The notes: a model not told the origin generated them from the letters alone. 64,000 nucleotides of DNA from Paraburkholderia tropica (GCF_900109265.1 NZ_FNZM01000014.1:62001-126000), one strand, 5' to 3'; positions 44,570 through 53,204 are shown, numbered from the stretch's first letter. Numbers and translations: made by a program.

Positions 44570-45427
44570 TCAATCTCCCTTGAAAACCGGACGCGTTTTT
44601 GCCGCGAAGGCGTCGTACGCGCGGCCGAAATCGCGCGTCGCCATGCAGATCGCCTGCGCCTGTGCTTCGGATTCGATCGCTTCGTCGATGCTCATGGTCC
44701 ATTCCTGATGCAGCATCGTCTTGGTGATGCCGTGCGCGAAGGTCGGGCCGGCGGCGAGATCGGCGGCGAGTTTGCGTGCATCGGCGAGCAGTTCGGCGGG
44801 ATCGCACAGACGGTTGTAGAAACCCCATGCGTGACCTTCCTCGCCGCTTGCCGAGCGTCCCGTATAGAGCAGTTCGGCGGCGCGTCCCTGACCGATGATG
44901 CGCGGCAGGATCGCGCACGCGCCCATATCGCAACCGGCGAGACCGACGCGCGTGAACAGAAAGGCGAGCTTGCTGCGCGCGGTGCCGTAACGCATGTCGG
45001 AGGCCATCGCGAGAATCGCGCCCGCGCCCGCACACACGCCATCGACGGCTGCGATGATCGGTTGCGGACAGTGACGCATCGCTTTCACGAGGTCGCCGGT
45101 CATGCGCGTGAACATCAGCAATTCGGGCATCGGCAAATCGATCAGCGGCGCGATGATGTCGTGCACGTCTCCGCCCGAGCAGAAGTTCTCACCCGCGCCA
45201 TGCAGCACGACGGTTTTCACATCGGTCGCGTAGGCGAGTTGGCGGAACAGGTCGCGCAGTTCCGCATACGATTCGAACGTGAGCGGATTCTTGCGCTCCG
45301 GGCGATTCAGCGTGATCGTGGCGACGCGGTCCTCGACCGACCAGCCGAAGTGCTTCGCCTCGTAGCCTGCGAGCGTGACGCGGTTGCCCGCGAAGAGCGC
45401 GTCGGCGCTCGAACGTTCTGTCGTCAA
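44570..45427 (-). CDS. Enoyl-CoA hydratase/isomerase family protein of the abm operon
   Basis: The 285-residue crotonase-fold protein has the oxyanion-hole block HGAGENFCSGGDVHDI near residue 75, and AAVDGVCAGAGAILAMASDMR near 125. In the aerobic 2-aminobenzoyl-CoA pathway a crotonase-type enzyme hydrates or hydrolytically opens the non-aromatic ring. The gene lies 43 bp downstream of marR and 3 bp upstream of the acyl-CoA dehydrogenase. Confidence 0.9.
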   Translation of the reverse strand: MTTERSSADALFAGNRVTLAGYEAKHFGWSVEDRVATITLNRPERKNPLTFESYAELRDLFRQLAYATDVKTVVLHGAGENFCSGGDVHDIIAPLIDLPMPELLMFTRMTGDLVKAMRHCPQPIIAAVDGVCAGAGAILAMASDMRYGTARSKLAFLFTRVGLAGCDMGACAILPRIIGQGRAAELLYTGRSASGEEGHAWGFYNRLCDPAELLADARKLAADLAAGPTFAHGITKTMLHQEWTMSIDEAIESEAQAQAICMATRDFGRAYDAFAAKTRPVFKGD

Positions 45428-45470
45428 GGTGTGTCTCCTTCCTGAATCCTGTTTGATTCGCGTCGCGCGT

Positions 45471-46016
45471 TCAGCCCGGCAAACTGTCGCGCAGATGTTG
45501 CTTGAGCTTGCCGAGCCGGTCGTGCATCTTCGACTTTTCGTCGAGCGACAGTCCGCCCAGCATTTCCACGACCCATTGCTCGTGCGCGATTGCCATGCGA
45601 TCGAACGCGGCGCGTCCTTCGGGCGTGAGACGCACGGCGATCGAGCGGCGGTCGTCCGGATCGGCGTCGCGCACGACGAGGCCTTCTTTTTCGAGCTGAT
45701 CGGTAATGCCCGTCACGTTGCCGCCCGTCACCATGAGACGGCGCGACAGCTCGGTCATGCGAAGCCCTTCGGGATGACGTTCGAGCTGCGCCATCAAATC
45801 GAAACGCGGCAGCGTCGTGTCGAACTCGCTGCGCAGACGGCGGCGCAATTCGGCCTGCACGAGGTTCGTCGTCGTGAGCAGGCGCAGCCACAGGCGCAGG
45901 CCCATATGGCTGTCGGTGCCCGTGCTCATCTCCATGTCGACGACATTCTCCGCGGGCTTCGCAACGCCTTTGCGCGGCGTCTTCGCGGCTGCCGTCTTGC
46001 GGGCGGGCAGGGTCAT
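45471..46016 (-). CDS. MarR-family regulator of the abm operon
   Basis: The 181-residue MarR protein has a basic disordered N terminus of about 35 residues (MTLPARKTAAAKTPRK), then the winged helix with MTELSRRLMVTGGNVTGITDQLEKEGLV and wing DPDDRRSIAVRLTPEG. Its ATG overlaps the stop of the SDR (ATGA), so it is an internal operon member and autoregulates. The likely operator is TCTAAATAGTTTAGA in the promoter at 49202. By analogy with aryl-CoA-responsive MarR proteins (BadR, GenR, PaaX-like logic), the inducer may be 2-aminobenzoyl-CoA or anthranilate. Confidence 0.9.
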   Translation of the reverse strand: MTLPARKTAAAKTPRKGVAKPAENVVDMEMSTGTDSHMGLRLWLRLLTTTNLVQAELRRRLRSEFDTTLPRFDLMAQLERHPEGLRMTELSRRLMVTGGNVTGITDQLEKEGLVVRDADPDDRRSIAVRLTPEGRAAFDRMAIAHEQWVVEMLGGLSLDEKSKMHDRLGKLKQHLRDSLPG

Positions 46017-46795
46017 GTGATTTCTCCACCAGAAACGGATATCGATTGCCCGGTGATCGCGGACGATCCGGGCGCGCACAGCCACAACACGGCGTTGGCG
46101 ACTTCGTCCGGCGTGACGAAGCGCTGCTGCGGGTTGTGGCGCACGAGGATGCTACGCGCCTCGGCCTCGCTGCGCGAGGTCTTGCGCGTGATCTGCTCAA
46201 GGGAAGCCTGCAAAAGTTCGGTTTCCGTGTAGCCGGGGCACACCGCATTCACAGTCACGCCCTGCGTGGCGACTTCGAGCGCGAGTGCGCGCGTCATGCC
46301 GATCACGCCGTGTTTCGAGGCGCAATACGCGGCCACGTACGGATAGCCGACCTGGCCCGCCGTGCTCGCGACGTTCACGATGCGCCCGTGCTTGCGTGCG
46401 AGCATCGCGGGCAGCACGGCGCGCGTGCACAGAAACGCGCCCGTGAGATTCACGTCGAGCATGCGTTTCCAGAGCGCAAGATCGGTCTGGGCGAACGGCG
46501 CGGCAGTCGCCTGACCTGCATTGTTCACGAGAATGTCGACGTCGCCGAGCGCTTGTGTCGCGCGCGCAAAAGCGTCGTTCACGGCGGCCTCGTCGGCGAC
46601 ATCGACGCTCACGCATGCGATGTGTTCGCCGCCGCCGAGCTTCTCGCGCTGCGTGACGAGCTTCGCCATCTCGCGGCCCATCAGCGTGACGCGCGCGCCC
46701 GCTTTCAGCAGGGCGGCAGCGGTCGCGGCGCCGATGCCGCTGCCGCCGCCCGTCACGACCGCGTGGCGTTGATGCAATGCGTCGTGCGTGTTCAT
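46013..46795 (-). CDS. Short-chain dehydrogenase of the abm operon
   Basis: This 260-residue classical SDR has TGGGSGIG near residue 16, NNAG near 92, Ser in NVASTAGQVG and the catalytic Y-CAS-K in YCASKHG. It probably acts as a 3-hydroxyacyl-CoA dehydrogenase in the beta-oxidation-like steps. Both ends overlap the neighbours by four bases (ATGA): its start overlaps the monooxygenase stop, and its stop overlaps the marR start. The three are thus translationally coupled. Confidence 0.9.
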   Translation of the reverse strand: MNTHDALHQRHAVVTGGGSGIGAATAAALLKAGARVTLMGREMAKLVTQREKLGGGEHIACVSVDVADEAAVNDAFARATQALGDVDILVNNAGQATAAPFAQTDLALWKRMLDVNLTGAFLCTRAVLPAMLARKHGRIVNVASTAGQVGYPYVAAYCASKHGVIGMTRALALEVATQGVTVNAVCPGYTETELLQASLEQITRKTSRSEAEARSILVRHNPQQRFVTPDEVANAVLWLCAPGSSAITGQSISVSGGEIT

Positions 46796-49164
46796 ACGGT
46801 GCCTTCCGCGCGCTGCGCGCGTTCGAGCGGCGACAAACCGGCGGCTGCCGCAGCCGCAGCGCGCTCGCGTTCGATATTGCGTTCGAGCTGATTTTTCGCG
46901 GCCGTATATTGATGCGGCCACATCACATCGAAATAACCGATTTTCGCGGCTTCGTTGAGCGTCCACGACGGATTCGCCAGATGCGGGCGCGCCACCGCGC
47001 AGAGATCCGCACGGCCCGCCGCGATGATGCCGTTCACGTGATCGGCTTCGGAAATCGCGCCCACGGCGATGGTGGCGATGCCCGCCTCGTTGCGCACGCG
47101 GTCCGCGAACGGCGTCTGGAACATGCGGCCGTACACGGGCTTTTCGTCCTTGCTCACCTGGCCGGAGGAGACGTCGATCATGTCGACGCCTGCCGCCTTG
47201 AAGGCGCGTGCGATCTCGACGGCGTCGTCGGGCGTGATGCCGCCTTCGACCCAGTCGTGCGCCGAAATACGCACCGAAATCGGCTTGTCCTGCGGCCACA
47301 CGGCGCGAATCGCGTTGAAGATTTGCAGCGGATAACGCAGACGGTTTTCCAGCGAACCGCCATATTCATCGTCGCGTTGATTCGTGAGCGGCGAGAGAAA
47401 ACTCGAGAGCAGATAGCCGTGCGCGCAGTGCAGTTCGAGCCAGTCGAAACCGGCTTCGGCGGCCATTTGCGTCGCGCGCACGAATTGCGCTTCGATCTCG
47501 CGCAGTTCATCGGCGCTCGCGGCGTGCGACGACTGGCTCACGCCACGCAGATATTGTTGCGGCGACGCCGAAACCAGCGGCCAGTTGCCGTCGTCGAGCG
47601 GCTGATCGATGCCTTCCCACGCGACACGCGTCGAGCCTTTCGCACCCGAGTGGCCGATCTGCACGCCGATTTTTGCGTCCGACTGCGCGTGCACGAAATC
47701 GACGATGCGTTTCCATGCCGTCCGATGTTCGGGCGCGTACAACCCGGGGCACCCGGGCGTGATACGCGCTTCGGGCGACACGCAGGTCATCTCGGTCATC
47801 ACGAGCCCCGCGCCGCCCATCGCACGCGCGCCCAGATGCATGAGGTGATAGTCGCCGGCCACGCCATCCTGCGCGGAATATTGCGCCATCGGCGAGACGA
47901 CGACGCGATTCTTGAGCGTCACGCCGCGTACGCGATAAGGCGTGAACATCGGCGGAACAGGACGCGCGCTGGATGCCGCCTCGGGATTCGCGCGCTGTGC
48001 GAGCCACGTTTCGAAGCCGCCCAGATAAGCCGCATCGCGTTCGCGCAGATTCTCGTGCGAAATGCGCTGCGAACGCGTGAGCAGCGAATAGGCGAATTGC
48101 TCGGGTTCGAATTTCGCGTAGCGATCGACGTGCTCGAACCATTCGGTGGAATTGCGCGCGGCATTCTGAATGCGCAACACGTCGACGCTTCGCACACTCG
48201 TGTAATGCGCGAGCGCGGCGCGCAGATCGTGCGGATGCGCGTCCATGCTGTTGGCGAGTTCGATCGCGTCTTCGAGCGCCAGCTTGGTGCCCGAGCCGAT
48301 CGAGAAGTGCGCCGTATGCGCGGCGTCGCCCATCAACACGACCGGCGTTTGCTGGCCGTCGCTCGCGCTTTTCCAGTGCACCCATTCGCGGTTCACGACG
48401 CGCGGAAAACGAATCCATTGCGAGGAACCACGCAGATGCGATGCATTCGAGCGCAGCGCATGGCCGTCGAGATAGCGCGCGAACAGCTTTTCGCAGAACG
48501 CTATGCTGTCTTCCTTGCTCATGTCGTCGAGGCCCGCCGCGCGCCAGACATGCTCTGGCGTTTCGACGATGAACGTGGAGGTGTTGTCGTCGAAGCGATA
48601 GGCGTGCGCCTGGAACCAGCCGTGTTCGGTTTCTTCGAAGGCGAACGTGAAGGCGTCGAACAGTTTCGAGGTGCCGAGCCAGACAAAACGGCAGTCGCGC
48701 AGATCGATATCGGGCTGATAGGTGGTGGCGTACTTCTGACGCGTGGCGCTGTTCAGGCCGTCGCTCGCGATGATGAGGTCGGCGTTTTGCACGTCGTCGT
48801 CGCTCATCTGGGTCTCGAACACGAGCTTCACGCCGAGCTGTTCACAGCGTGCCTGCAAAATATTCAACAGACGCTTGCGGCCGATGCCGCAAAAGCCGTG
48901 ACCCGACGATCGGATCGAGCGGCCGCGAAAATGGATTTCGATGTCGTCCCAGTGATTGAAGGCGTCGAGAATTTCGGCGGCGCTTTCCGGGTCGGCTGCG
49001 CGCAGATTGCCGAGCGTCTGGTCCGAGAACACCACGCCCCAGCCGAAGGTGTCGTACGGGCGGTTGCGTTCGATCACCGTGATCTCGTACTCCGGGTGAC
49101 GGCGCTTCATCAACAGGCCGAAGTACAGCCCGGCGGGCCCTCCGCCGATACAGGCAATGCGCAT
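46792..49164 (-). CDS. abmA: 2-aminobenzoyl-CoA monooxygenase/reductase (fused flavoprotein)
   Basis: The 790-residue two-domain flavoprotein has as residues 1-390 a class A flavin monooxygenase (GGGPAGLYFGLLMKRR at the start, then MGDAAHTAHFSIGSGTKLALEDA). Residues 410-780 form an Old Yellow Enzyme-type FMN reductase (FTPYRVRGVTLKNRVVVSPMAQYSA, QIGHSGAKGSTR, ELHCAHGYLLSSFLSP). This fusion is the hallmark of ACMR from Azoarcus evansii, which hydroxylates C-5 of 2-aminobenzoyl-CoA and reduces the ring without oxygen cleavage. Databases also label it salicylyl-CoA 5-hydroxylase/oxidoreductase. It is first in the operon, 30 bp or more behind a strong promoter. Confidence 0.92.
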   Translation of the reverse strand: MRIACIGGGPAGLYFGLLMKRRHPEYEITVIERNRPYDTFGWGVVFSDQTLGNLRAADPESAAEILDAFNHWDDIEIHFRGRSIRSSGHGFCGIGRKRLLNILQARCEQLGVKLVFETQMSDDDVQNADLIIASDGLNSATRQKYATTYQPDIDLRDCRFVWLGTSKLFDAFTFAFEETEHGWFQAHAYRFDDNTSTFIVETPEHVWRAAGLDDMSKEDSIAFCEKLFARYLDGHALRSNASHLRGSSQWIRFPRVVNREWVHWKSASDGQQTPVVLMGDAAHTAHFSIGSGTKLALEDAIELANSMDAHPHDLRAALAHYTSVRSVDVLRIQNAARNSTEWFEHVDRYAKFEPEQFAYSLLTRSQRISHENLRERDAAYLGGFETWLAQRANPEAASSARPVPPMFTPYRVRGVTLKNRVVVSPMAQYSAQDGVAGDYHLMHLGARAMGGAGLVMTEMTCVSPEARITPGCPGLYAPEHRTAWKRIVDFVHAQSDAKIGVQIGHSGAKGSTRVAWEGIDQPLDDGNWPLVSASPQQYLRGVSQSSHAASADELREIEAQFVRATQMAAEAGFDWLELHCAHGYLLSSFLSPLTNQRDDEYGGSLENRLRYPLQIFNAIRAVWPQDKPISVRISAHDWVEGGITPDDAVEIARAFKAAGVDMIDVSSGQVSKDEKPVYGRMFQTPFADRVRNEAGIATIAVGAISEADHVNGIIAAGRADLCAVARPHLANPSWTLNEAAKIGYFDVMWPHQYTAAKNQLERNIERERAAAAAAAGLSPLERAQRAEGTV

Positions 49165-49193
49165 GCTAGCTCCCGTGGTCAGTCCTCGAGGTT

Positions 49194-49222
49194 AATGTAG
49201 GTCTAAATAGTTTAGATGTCAA
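49194..49222 (-). promoter_or_regulatory. Promoter and operator of the abm operon
   Basis: On the minus strand TTGACA (49222-49217), exactly 17 bp, and TACATT (49199-49194) form a near-consensus sigma-70 promoter. The 15-bp perfect inverted repeat TCTAAA-TAG-TTTAGA (49202-49216) fills the spacer, so a bound MarR dimer would block RNA polymerase. A second inverted element TCAAGTAAGTTGA (49219-49231) overlaps the -35. Confidence 0.8.
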
Positions 49223-49716
49223 GTAAGTTGATGCGGGCGAGTTCGCTCGCCGCTCGCCGATGCACACCGCATGTTGCGCGCATCAATGCGCATAAAACCG
49301 AATATTCGGCGGAACCTCGCGCCCCATCGCGCGTCAACCCCCGGTCATGAGGCGCGCGGTGCACTTCCTTACGGCGGCCTTGCCGTCGACGGGGAGAAAC
49401 TGCGTGCATGACGGCAGGTGTGCCATGCTGGGTGTCGAGGAAAGATTCGACGCTCGCTGGCACCGAATTCGCATGGTGTAGCGATGAAACGAGCGAGTCT
49501 TTACGAAGCGCTTTCGGGCGCCTGGCATTTTCATACGGTTTGCACGCGCCACGTATCAGCGCATAAACAATCAGTCATCCTGATGAAAGGTGATGGCGAA
49601 GGAAGCGACTGAAAGCATCGGCGCGCGATCCGCATAGCAAATCGAAGAGACGCAATTTCAATCGCAACAATCGTCACAATCGCCACAACCGCCAGAGACG
49701 ACGGGAGTATTCATTG
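49223..49716. other. Intergenic region between abmA and the OpgC-like gene
   Basis: This gap of about 500 bp lies behind the abm promoter. Short frames (for example 49484-49612 plus, beginning MKRASLYEALSGAWHF) have no recognisable domain or ribosome-binding site. Repeated CAATCG/CACAA runs stand near 49660-49690. Nothing else is seen. Confidence 0.3.
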
Positions 49717-50808
49717 ATGAGCCAGACAGCGAAGCGATCGATCGAAATCGATTTTTTCAGGGGTTTCGCGCTGATTGCGATTGCACTCGATCACATTCCA
49801 TCCAGCGTGTTGTCGCACGGCATGCTGCACACGTTCGCGTATTGCGATTCGGCCGAGGTGTTCGTCTTCGTGAGCGGCTACGTGGCGGCGGCAAGCTGGC
49901 TCGCGATTGCCGCGCGCAAGGGCACCGAGGCCGCCAATCGCCGCTTTTTGAGGCGCGGGCGCGAGATTTACGCCGCGTATCTGTGCGCCGCCGCGTTGAT
50001 GCTGCTTTCTGGTGCGGCGGCTGTCGCGCTGCGCGTGGATTCGCCGCTGGTTGCGGAAACGGGCTTCCAGCGTTTCACCGCGCATCCGTTTGCGATGCTC
50101 GGCAATATCGCGATCTTTCGCGACCAGCCGTATCTCGCGGGCGTGTTGCCGCTCTACGTGATTCTGGTGCTGATGCTCCCGGTCGTCATGCCGCTGGCGC
50201 GCCGCCGGCCCGACCTGGTGTTGCTCGGCAGTTTCGCGACGTGGTTCGCCGGCTGCTGGCTCGTGCGCTATTTGCCGTCGGTGCCGGGTTCGATCTGGTC
50301 GTTCAATCCCTTCGCGTGGCAGGCGATGTTCCTGCTCGGACTGCTGTGCCGTCTCTATCCGGTCACTGACGCGTTCCAGATCTCGCGGCTCGGCCGCCTT
50401 CTCACCGTGCTCGCGATCACACTCGTGGTCGCATTCGCGGTCGTGCGGCTCTTTATCGAAGTGACGCCGCAGCCGGGCTACATGAAGCAGAATCTCGCGA
50501 GCCTGCGCATCGTGAGTTTTGCGGCCGTTGCGTGGCTTGCCGCGCAGGCGGTGCGGCTCGGCTGGATCGAGTGGCTCGCGCAGCGCCTGCCGGGCGTCGT
50601 GAGCGTGGGGCAGCAGGGGCTCGTGTGCTTCGTGGGCGGCGCGCTCGTGTCCAATGCGGTCGACACGGTCATTCGCGCGACGCACGTTTCGTCGATCTTG
50701 CCCGCGCGTTTCGCGGGTGACGTGGTGGCGATCGGCGCGCTGCTGATGCTTGCGGGCGGCGCGCGTCGTTTGAAGGCGGAATTGCGGCCGCGTGTGGCGC
50801 TTACCTGA
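49717..50808 (+). CDS. OpgC-domain membrane protein
   Basis: This 363-residue membrane protein has about ten helices. It begins with the OpgC/acyltransferase-like IEIDFFRGFALIAIALDHIP and shows VFVSGYVAA near residue 50 and SFNPFAWQAMFLLG near 195. OpgC proteins transfer succinyl groups to osmoregulated periplasmic glucans. In Burkholderia-group genomes several short OpgC homologues occur away from opgGH, and their acceptor is unknown. GGGAG precedes the ATG; it is a single gene. Confidence 0.88.
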   Translation: MSQTAKRSIEIDFFRGFALIAIALDHIPSSVLSHGMLHTFAYCDSAEVFVFVSGYVAAASWLAIAARKGTEAANRRFLRRGREIYAAYLCAAALMLLSGAAAVALRVDSPLVAETGFQRFTAHPFAMLGNIAIFRDQPYLAGVLPLYVILVLMLPVVMPLARRRPDLVLLGSFATWFAGCWLVRYLPSVPGSIWSFNPFAWQAMFLLGLLCRLYPVTDAFQISRLGRLLTVLAITLVVAFAVVRLFIEVTPQPGYMKQNLASLRIVSFAAVAWLAAQAVRLGWIEWLAQRLPGVVSVGQQGLVCFVGGALVSNAVDTVIRATHVSSILPARFAGDVVAIGALLMLAGGARRLKAELRPRVALT

Positions 50809-50828
50809 TGCCGGAACGCACAGGCAAA

Positions 50829-50963
50829 GGTGAGTGTTTGCGGGAGTGATGCTAAACGAGCCGCGCAAAGCGGCTCGTCATCTCGCTGAAACAGCGCGAA
50901 ATCAACTCGTTAGCTATGGTGATCCCGCATCGCGCTCGGTTGTCGAGGTGAGCGTTTGCGGGA
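50829..50963. repeat. 18-bp direct repeat pair and a hairpin
   Basis: GGTGAGTGTTTGCGGGAG (50829-50846) and GGTGAGCGTTTGCGGGAG (50946-50963) differ in one base and are 117 bp apart. Between them ACGAGCCGC-GCAAA-GCGGCTCGT (50856-50878) is a perfect 9-bp hairpin without a T run. It lies between the OpgC-like gene and a convergent SDR. Confidence 0.6.
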
Positions 50964-51006
50964 GCGTGCGCGCTCAGTGGCTCGATTCAATAATGTGACG
51001 ATGCCG

Positions 51007-51774
51007 TTACACGAGTTCGCGCACGTCGGCGATCGGCGTCGAACCAAACGCGTCGCTCAGTGCGTAATCGATCAACAGACGTGCCGCGTGTTCCGGCGTC
51101 GCCAGCTGGCCGTTCTCTTTCAATTGCTCGAATCGTTCGCGTAGCGGGAAGTTGTCCGTCGACGTCGAGCGGATCGTCGCCTGCATGCCGGTATCGACCA
51201 CGCCGGGCGCGACGCTGCAAATGCGCACGCCGCGCGGCGCGTCGAGCGCCACGGCACGCGCGTGGTGGTCGAGCGCGGCCTTGGTTGCGCAATACACGCT
51301 CCAGCCCGCGTAAGCGTTGCGCGCAGCGCCGCTGGAGACGTGCAGGATGCGTCGCGAGGCGGCGTTGCCTGAACTGTCGTCGCTGGCCAGTGCGTTGGCC
51401 AGCATCAGCGGCGCGGCGACGTTGAGCGTGATCGCTCGGGCGATCGCGCCCGCATCCTGCACGCCGAGCGGCGCGATCGGGTCGACTGTGCCGGCATTGT
51501 TAAACAGCAGCACACAGTCCGCGCTTTGCGCGAACGCGCTCAGCGCGCCGCCGGCCAGCCAGCGCTCGACGCTCGCGGGATCGGCGAGATCGACGGCGGC
51601 TTCGGCGAGTCGCGCGGCGGTCCGGGCCGCCAGCGTCGGATGGGCGCTGCGGCCCACACCGAGCACGTCGATCTGGCGCTCCAGCAGCAATTCGGCGAGC
51701 GCGGCGCCGAGCCCGCGCGAATGTCCGGTAACGATCGCGCGGATCGAAGAAGGCAAAGTCGAGGAAACGTTCAT
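51007..51774 (-). CDS. SDR-family oxidoreductase (sepiapterin reductase-like)
   Basis: The 255-residue SDR has TGHSRGLG near residue 16, NNAGTVDP near 92, Ser in HVSSGAARNAYAGW and the catalytic Y-CAT-K. The AGWSVYCATKAAL and EDT-like PGVVDTGMQ pattern resembles the sepiapterin reductase/benzil reductase branch, acting on carbonyls with NADPH. The start at 51774 (MNVSSTLPSS) is chosen because the Rossmann fold begins right after; the long upstream open frame is not conserved in character. It is divergent from proQ. Confidence 0.85.
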   Translation of the reverse strand: MNVSSTLPSSIRAIVTGHSRGLGAALAELLLERQIDVLGVGRSAHPTLAARTAARLAEAAVDLADPASVERWLAGGALSAFAQSADCVLLFNNAGTVDPIAPLGVQDAGAIARAITLNVAAPLMLANALASDDSSGNAASRRILHVSSGAARNAYAGWSVYCATKAALDHHARAVALDAPRGVRICSVAPGVVDTGMQATIRSTSTDNFPLRERFEQLKENGQLATPEHAARLLIDYALSDAFGSTPIADVRELV

Positions 51775-52043
51775 TTTTGTGACAAAAAAAGCGCGCGATG
51801 TGCACACAGGCGTACGCGGCATGAAAAATGGGGGCGCGGTGCGGGCGCGAGATGCGGGAAACCGCAAAAAAACCCGTAAAAACAGGGCGATTCGCGCGCA
51901 CGGCACATTTTCGCGGAGGTCGTGCGAGCGCGCTGTCAAGCGTCGCGCGTGCTGCACGCGGGGCATCGGCGAGTCGCGGTGACAGAAATGCTGCGCGCGA
52001 TTCTGTATCATAGCGTCCGATCCAATAAGGAAGAGAGCTGGAC

Positions 52044-53033
52044 GTGAAAGCCGCATCGCAACAACGCCGTACCCTGAGCTTCAAGGATGGTCTTCTCGAA
52101 ATCAAGAAGAGCATGGGGATGGGCACGGGACAGCCGCCCGAAGAACAGGCGCAGTCGCCGCAAGGCAAGTCCTCGCCCAAGGGCGCGCAGGGCCCGCGTC
52201 GTGGGCAGGGTGCTTCGGGCCACAAGGGTCCGAAGGGTCCGCGTCCGGCCGGCGCGGAAGACGCGCGCGCACGCGGTCCGCGTCCGGCGCACGGCAAGCC
52301 GCAAGGCAAGCGCGCCGAGGGCGGCGCGCCCGCCGGCGGCAGGCCGCAAGAGGGCAAGGGCCAGCAGGCCCGCCCGCAGCGCGGTCCGCGCGACGGCGAG
52401 CAGCGCCAGGGCGCGCGTCCGGGGCAAGGGCAAGGTGAGGGCCGTGGCCCGCATCGTCAGCGTCCGGCGCGCGCGCAACAACCGGCTGCGAATCTCAGCG
52501 AAGCCGACAAGGCGCGCATTGAGCGCAACCGCCAGCTCAACACGGTCTGGAACGTTTTTGCGAAGCTCTATCCGACCTTCCGCGAGCGTCTGCCGCTCAA
52601 GATCGGTGTCGTCGAGGATCTGGTCGCCGCGCACCCGGACTACGAGCGCACGCTGATCGTCGCCGTGCTCAAGCGCCACGTGAACCATCCGCGTTACCAC
52701 GAGCGCGTGGCCGCGGGCGGTCCGCGTTACGAACTGGACGGCACGGTGTCGGAAGGCCCGGGCATCGATCCGTCGCATATCGGCCGCGCCAACGCCGCGC
52801 TCGCGCGCCAGAAGGCCAAGGCCGAGGCGCAAGCCAAGCCGCAGGACGCAGCCGCACCGGCGGCGCCTGCTGCCGGGCAGACGGGGGAAGCGGCGGAAGC
52901 CGTCGAGTCGGCTGAAGCGCAGGCTCCGGCCCCGGCAGTCGAAGCGCAAGCCGCCGAACCGGCTGCGCCCGAGTCCGCGCAAGCACCGGCCGCGCCGGCT
53001 GCAGAAGGGGACACGCCCGCCGCGAACGCCTGA
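52044..53033 (+). CDS. proQ: ProQ/FinO-domain RNA chaperone
   Basis: The 329-residue protein has an N-terminal basic, Gly/Pro/Gln/Arg-rich disordered region (about residues 25-150, GPRRGQGASGHKGPKGPRPA), a central FinO/ProQ domain (about 160-240, NTVWNVFAKLYPTFRERLPLKIGV, RYHERVAAGGPRYELDG), and an Ala/Pro/Glu-rich tail. ProQ binds structured sRNAs and mRNA 3' ends. E. coli ProQ has the domain at the N terminus; here it follows a long basic arm, as in many Burkholderiales. The start is GTG 52044 with AAGGAAGAG upstream; the closing hairpins are listed separately. Confidence 0.9.
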   Translation: MKAASQQRRTLSFKDGLLEIKKSMGMGTGQPPEEQAQSPQGKSSPKGAQGPRRGQGASGHKGPKGPRPAGAEDARARGPRPAHGKPQGKRAEGGAPAGGRPQEGKGQQARPQRGPRDGEQRQGARPGQGQGEGRGPHRQRPARAQQPAANLSEADKARIERNRQLNTVWNVFAKLYPTFRERLPLKIGVVEDLVAAHPDYERTLIVAVLKRHVNHPRYHERVAAGGPRYELDGTVSEGPGIDPSHIGRANAALARQKAKAEAQAKPQDAAAPAAPAAGQTGEAAEAVESAEAQAPAPAVEAQAAEPAAPESAQAPAAPAAEGDTPAANA

Positions 53034-53040
53034 GCGCGTC

Positions 53041-53115
53041 GGCCGCCGCCCGCGCGCGGCGGCCATCCCGTTTAGCGATCCCGAGCCGGTCCGCGCCATG
53101 CCGCGCACCGGCTCG
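53041..53115 (+). terminator. Two hairpins behind proQ
   Basis: GGCCGCCGC/GCGGCGGCC (53041-53049, 53056-53064) is a perfect all-GC stem followed by CATCCCGTTT. CGAGCCGGT/ACCGGCTCG (53082-53090, 53107-53115) is a second stem with a 16-nt loop. The first is the likelier terminator; its T run is weak. Confidence 0.5.
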
Positions 53116-53204
53116 CTTCGTTGCGACGTCGGCGCGCGGCATCCGGTCCGCCACGCGATGCGGACTTCCCGGCGCTCATACCGTCACGATTGCCGCGCCT
53201 CGCC

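Noticed and set aside
46777..49200. 807-codon plus-strand open frame
   Set aside because: It is antisense to the 2-aminobenzoyl-CoA monooxygenase/reductase, whose domains are unmistakable on the minus strand.
49212..49463. 83-codon minus-strand frame
   Set aside because: It overlaps the abm promoter region, is basic and low in complexity, and no start signal was found.
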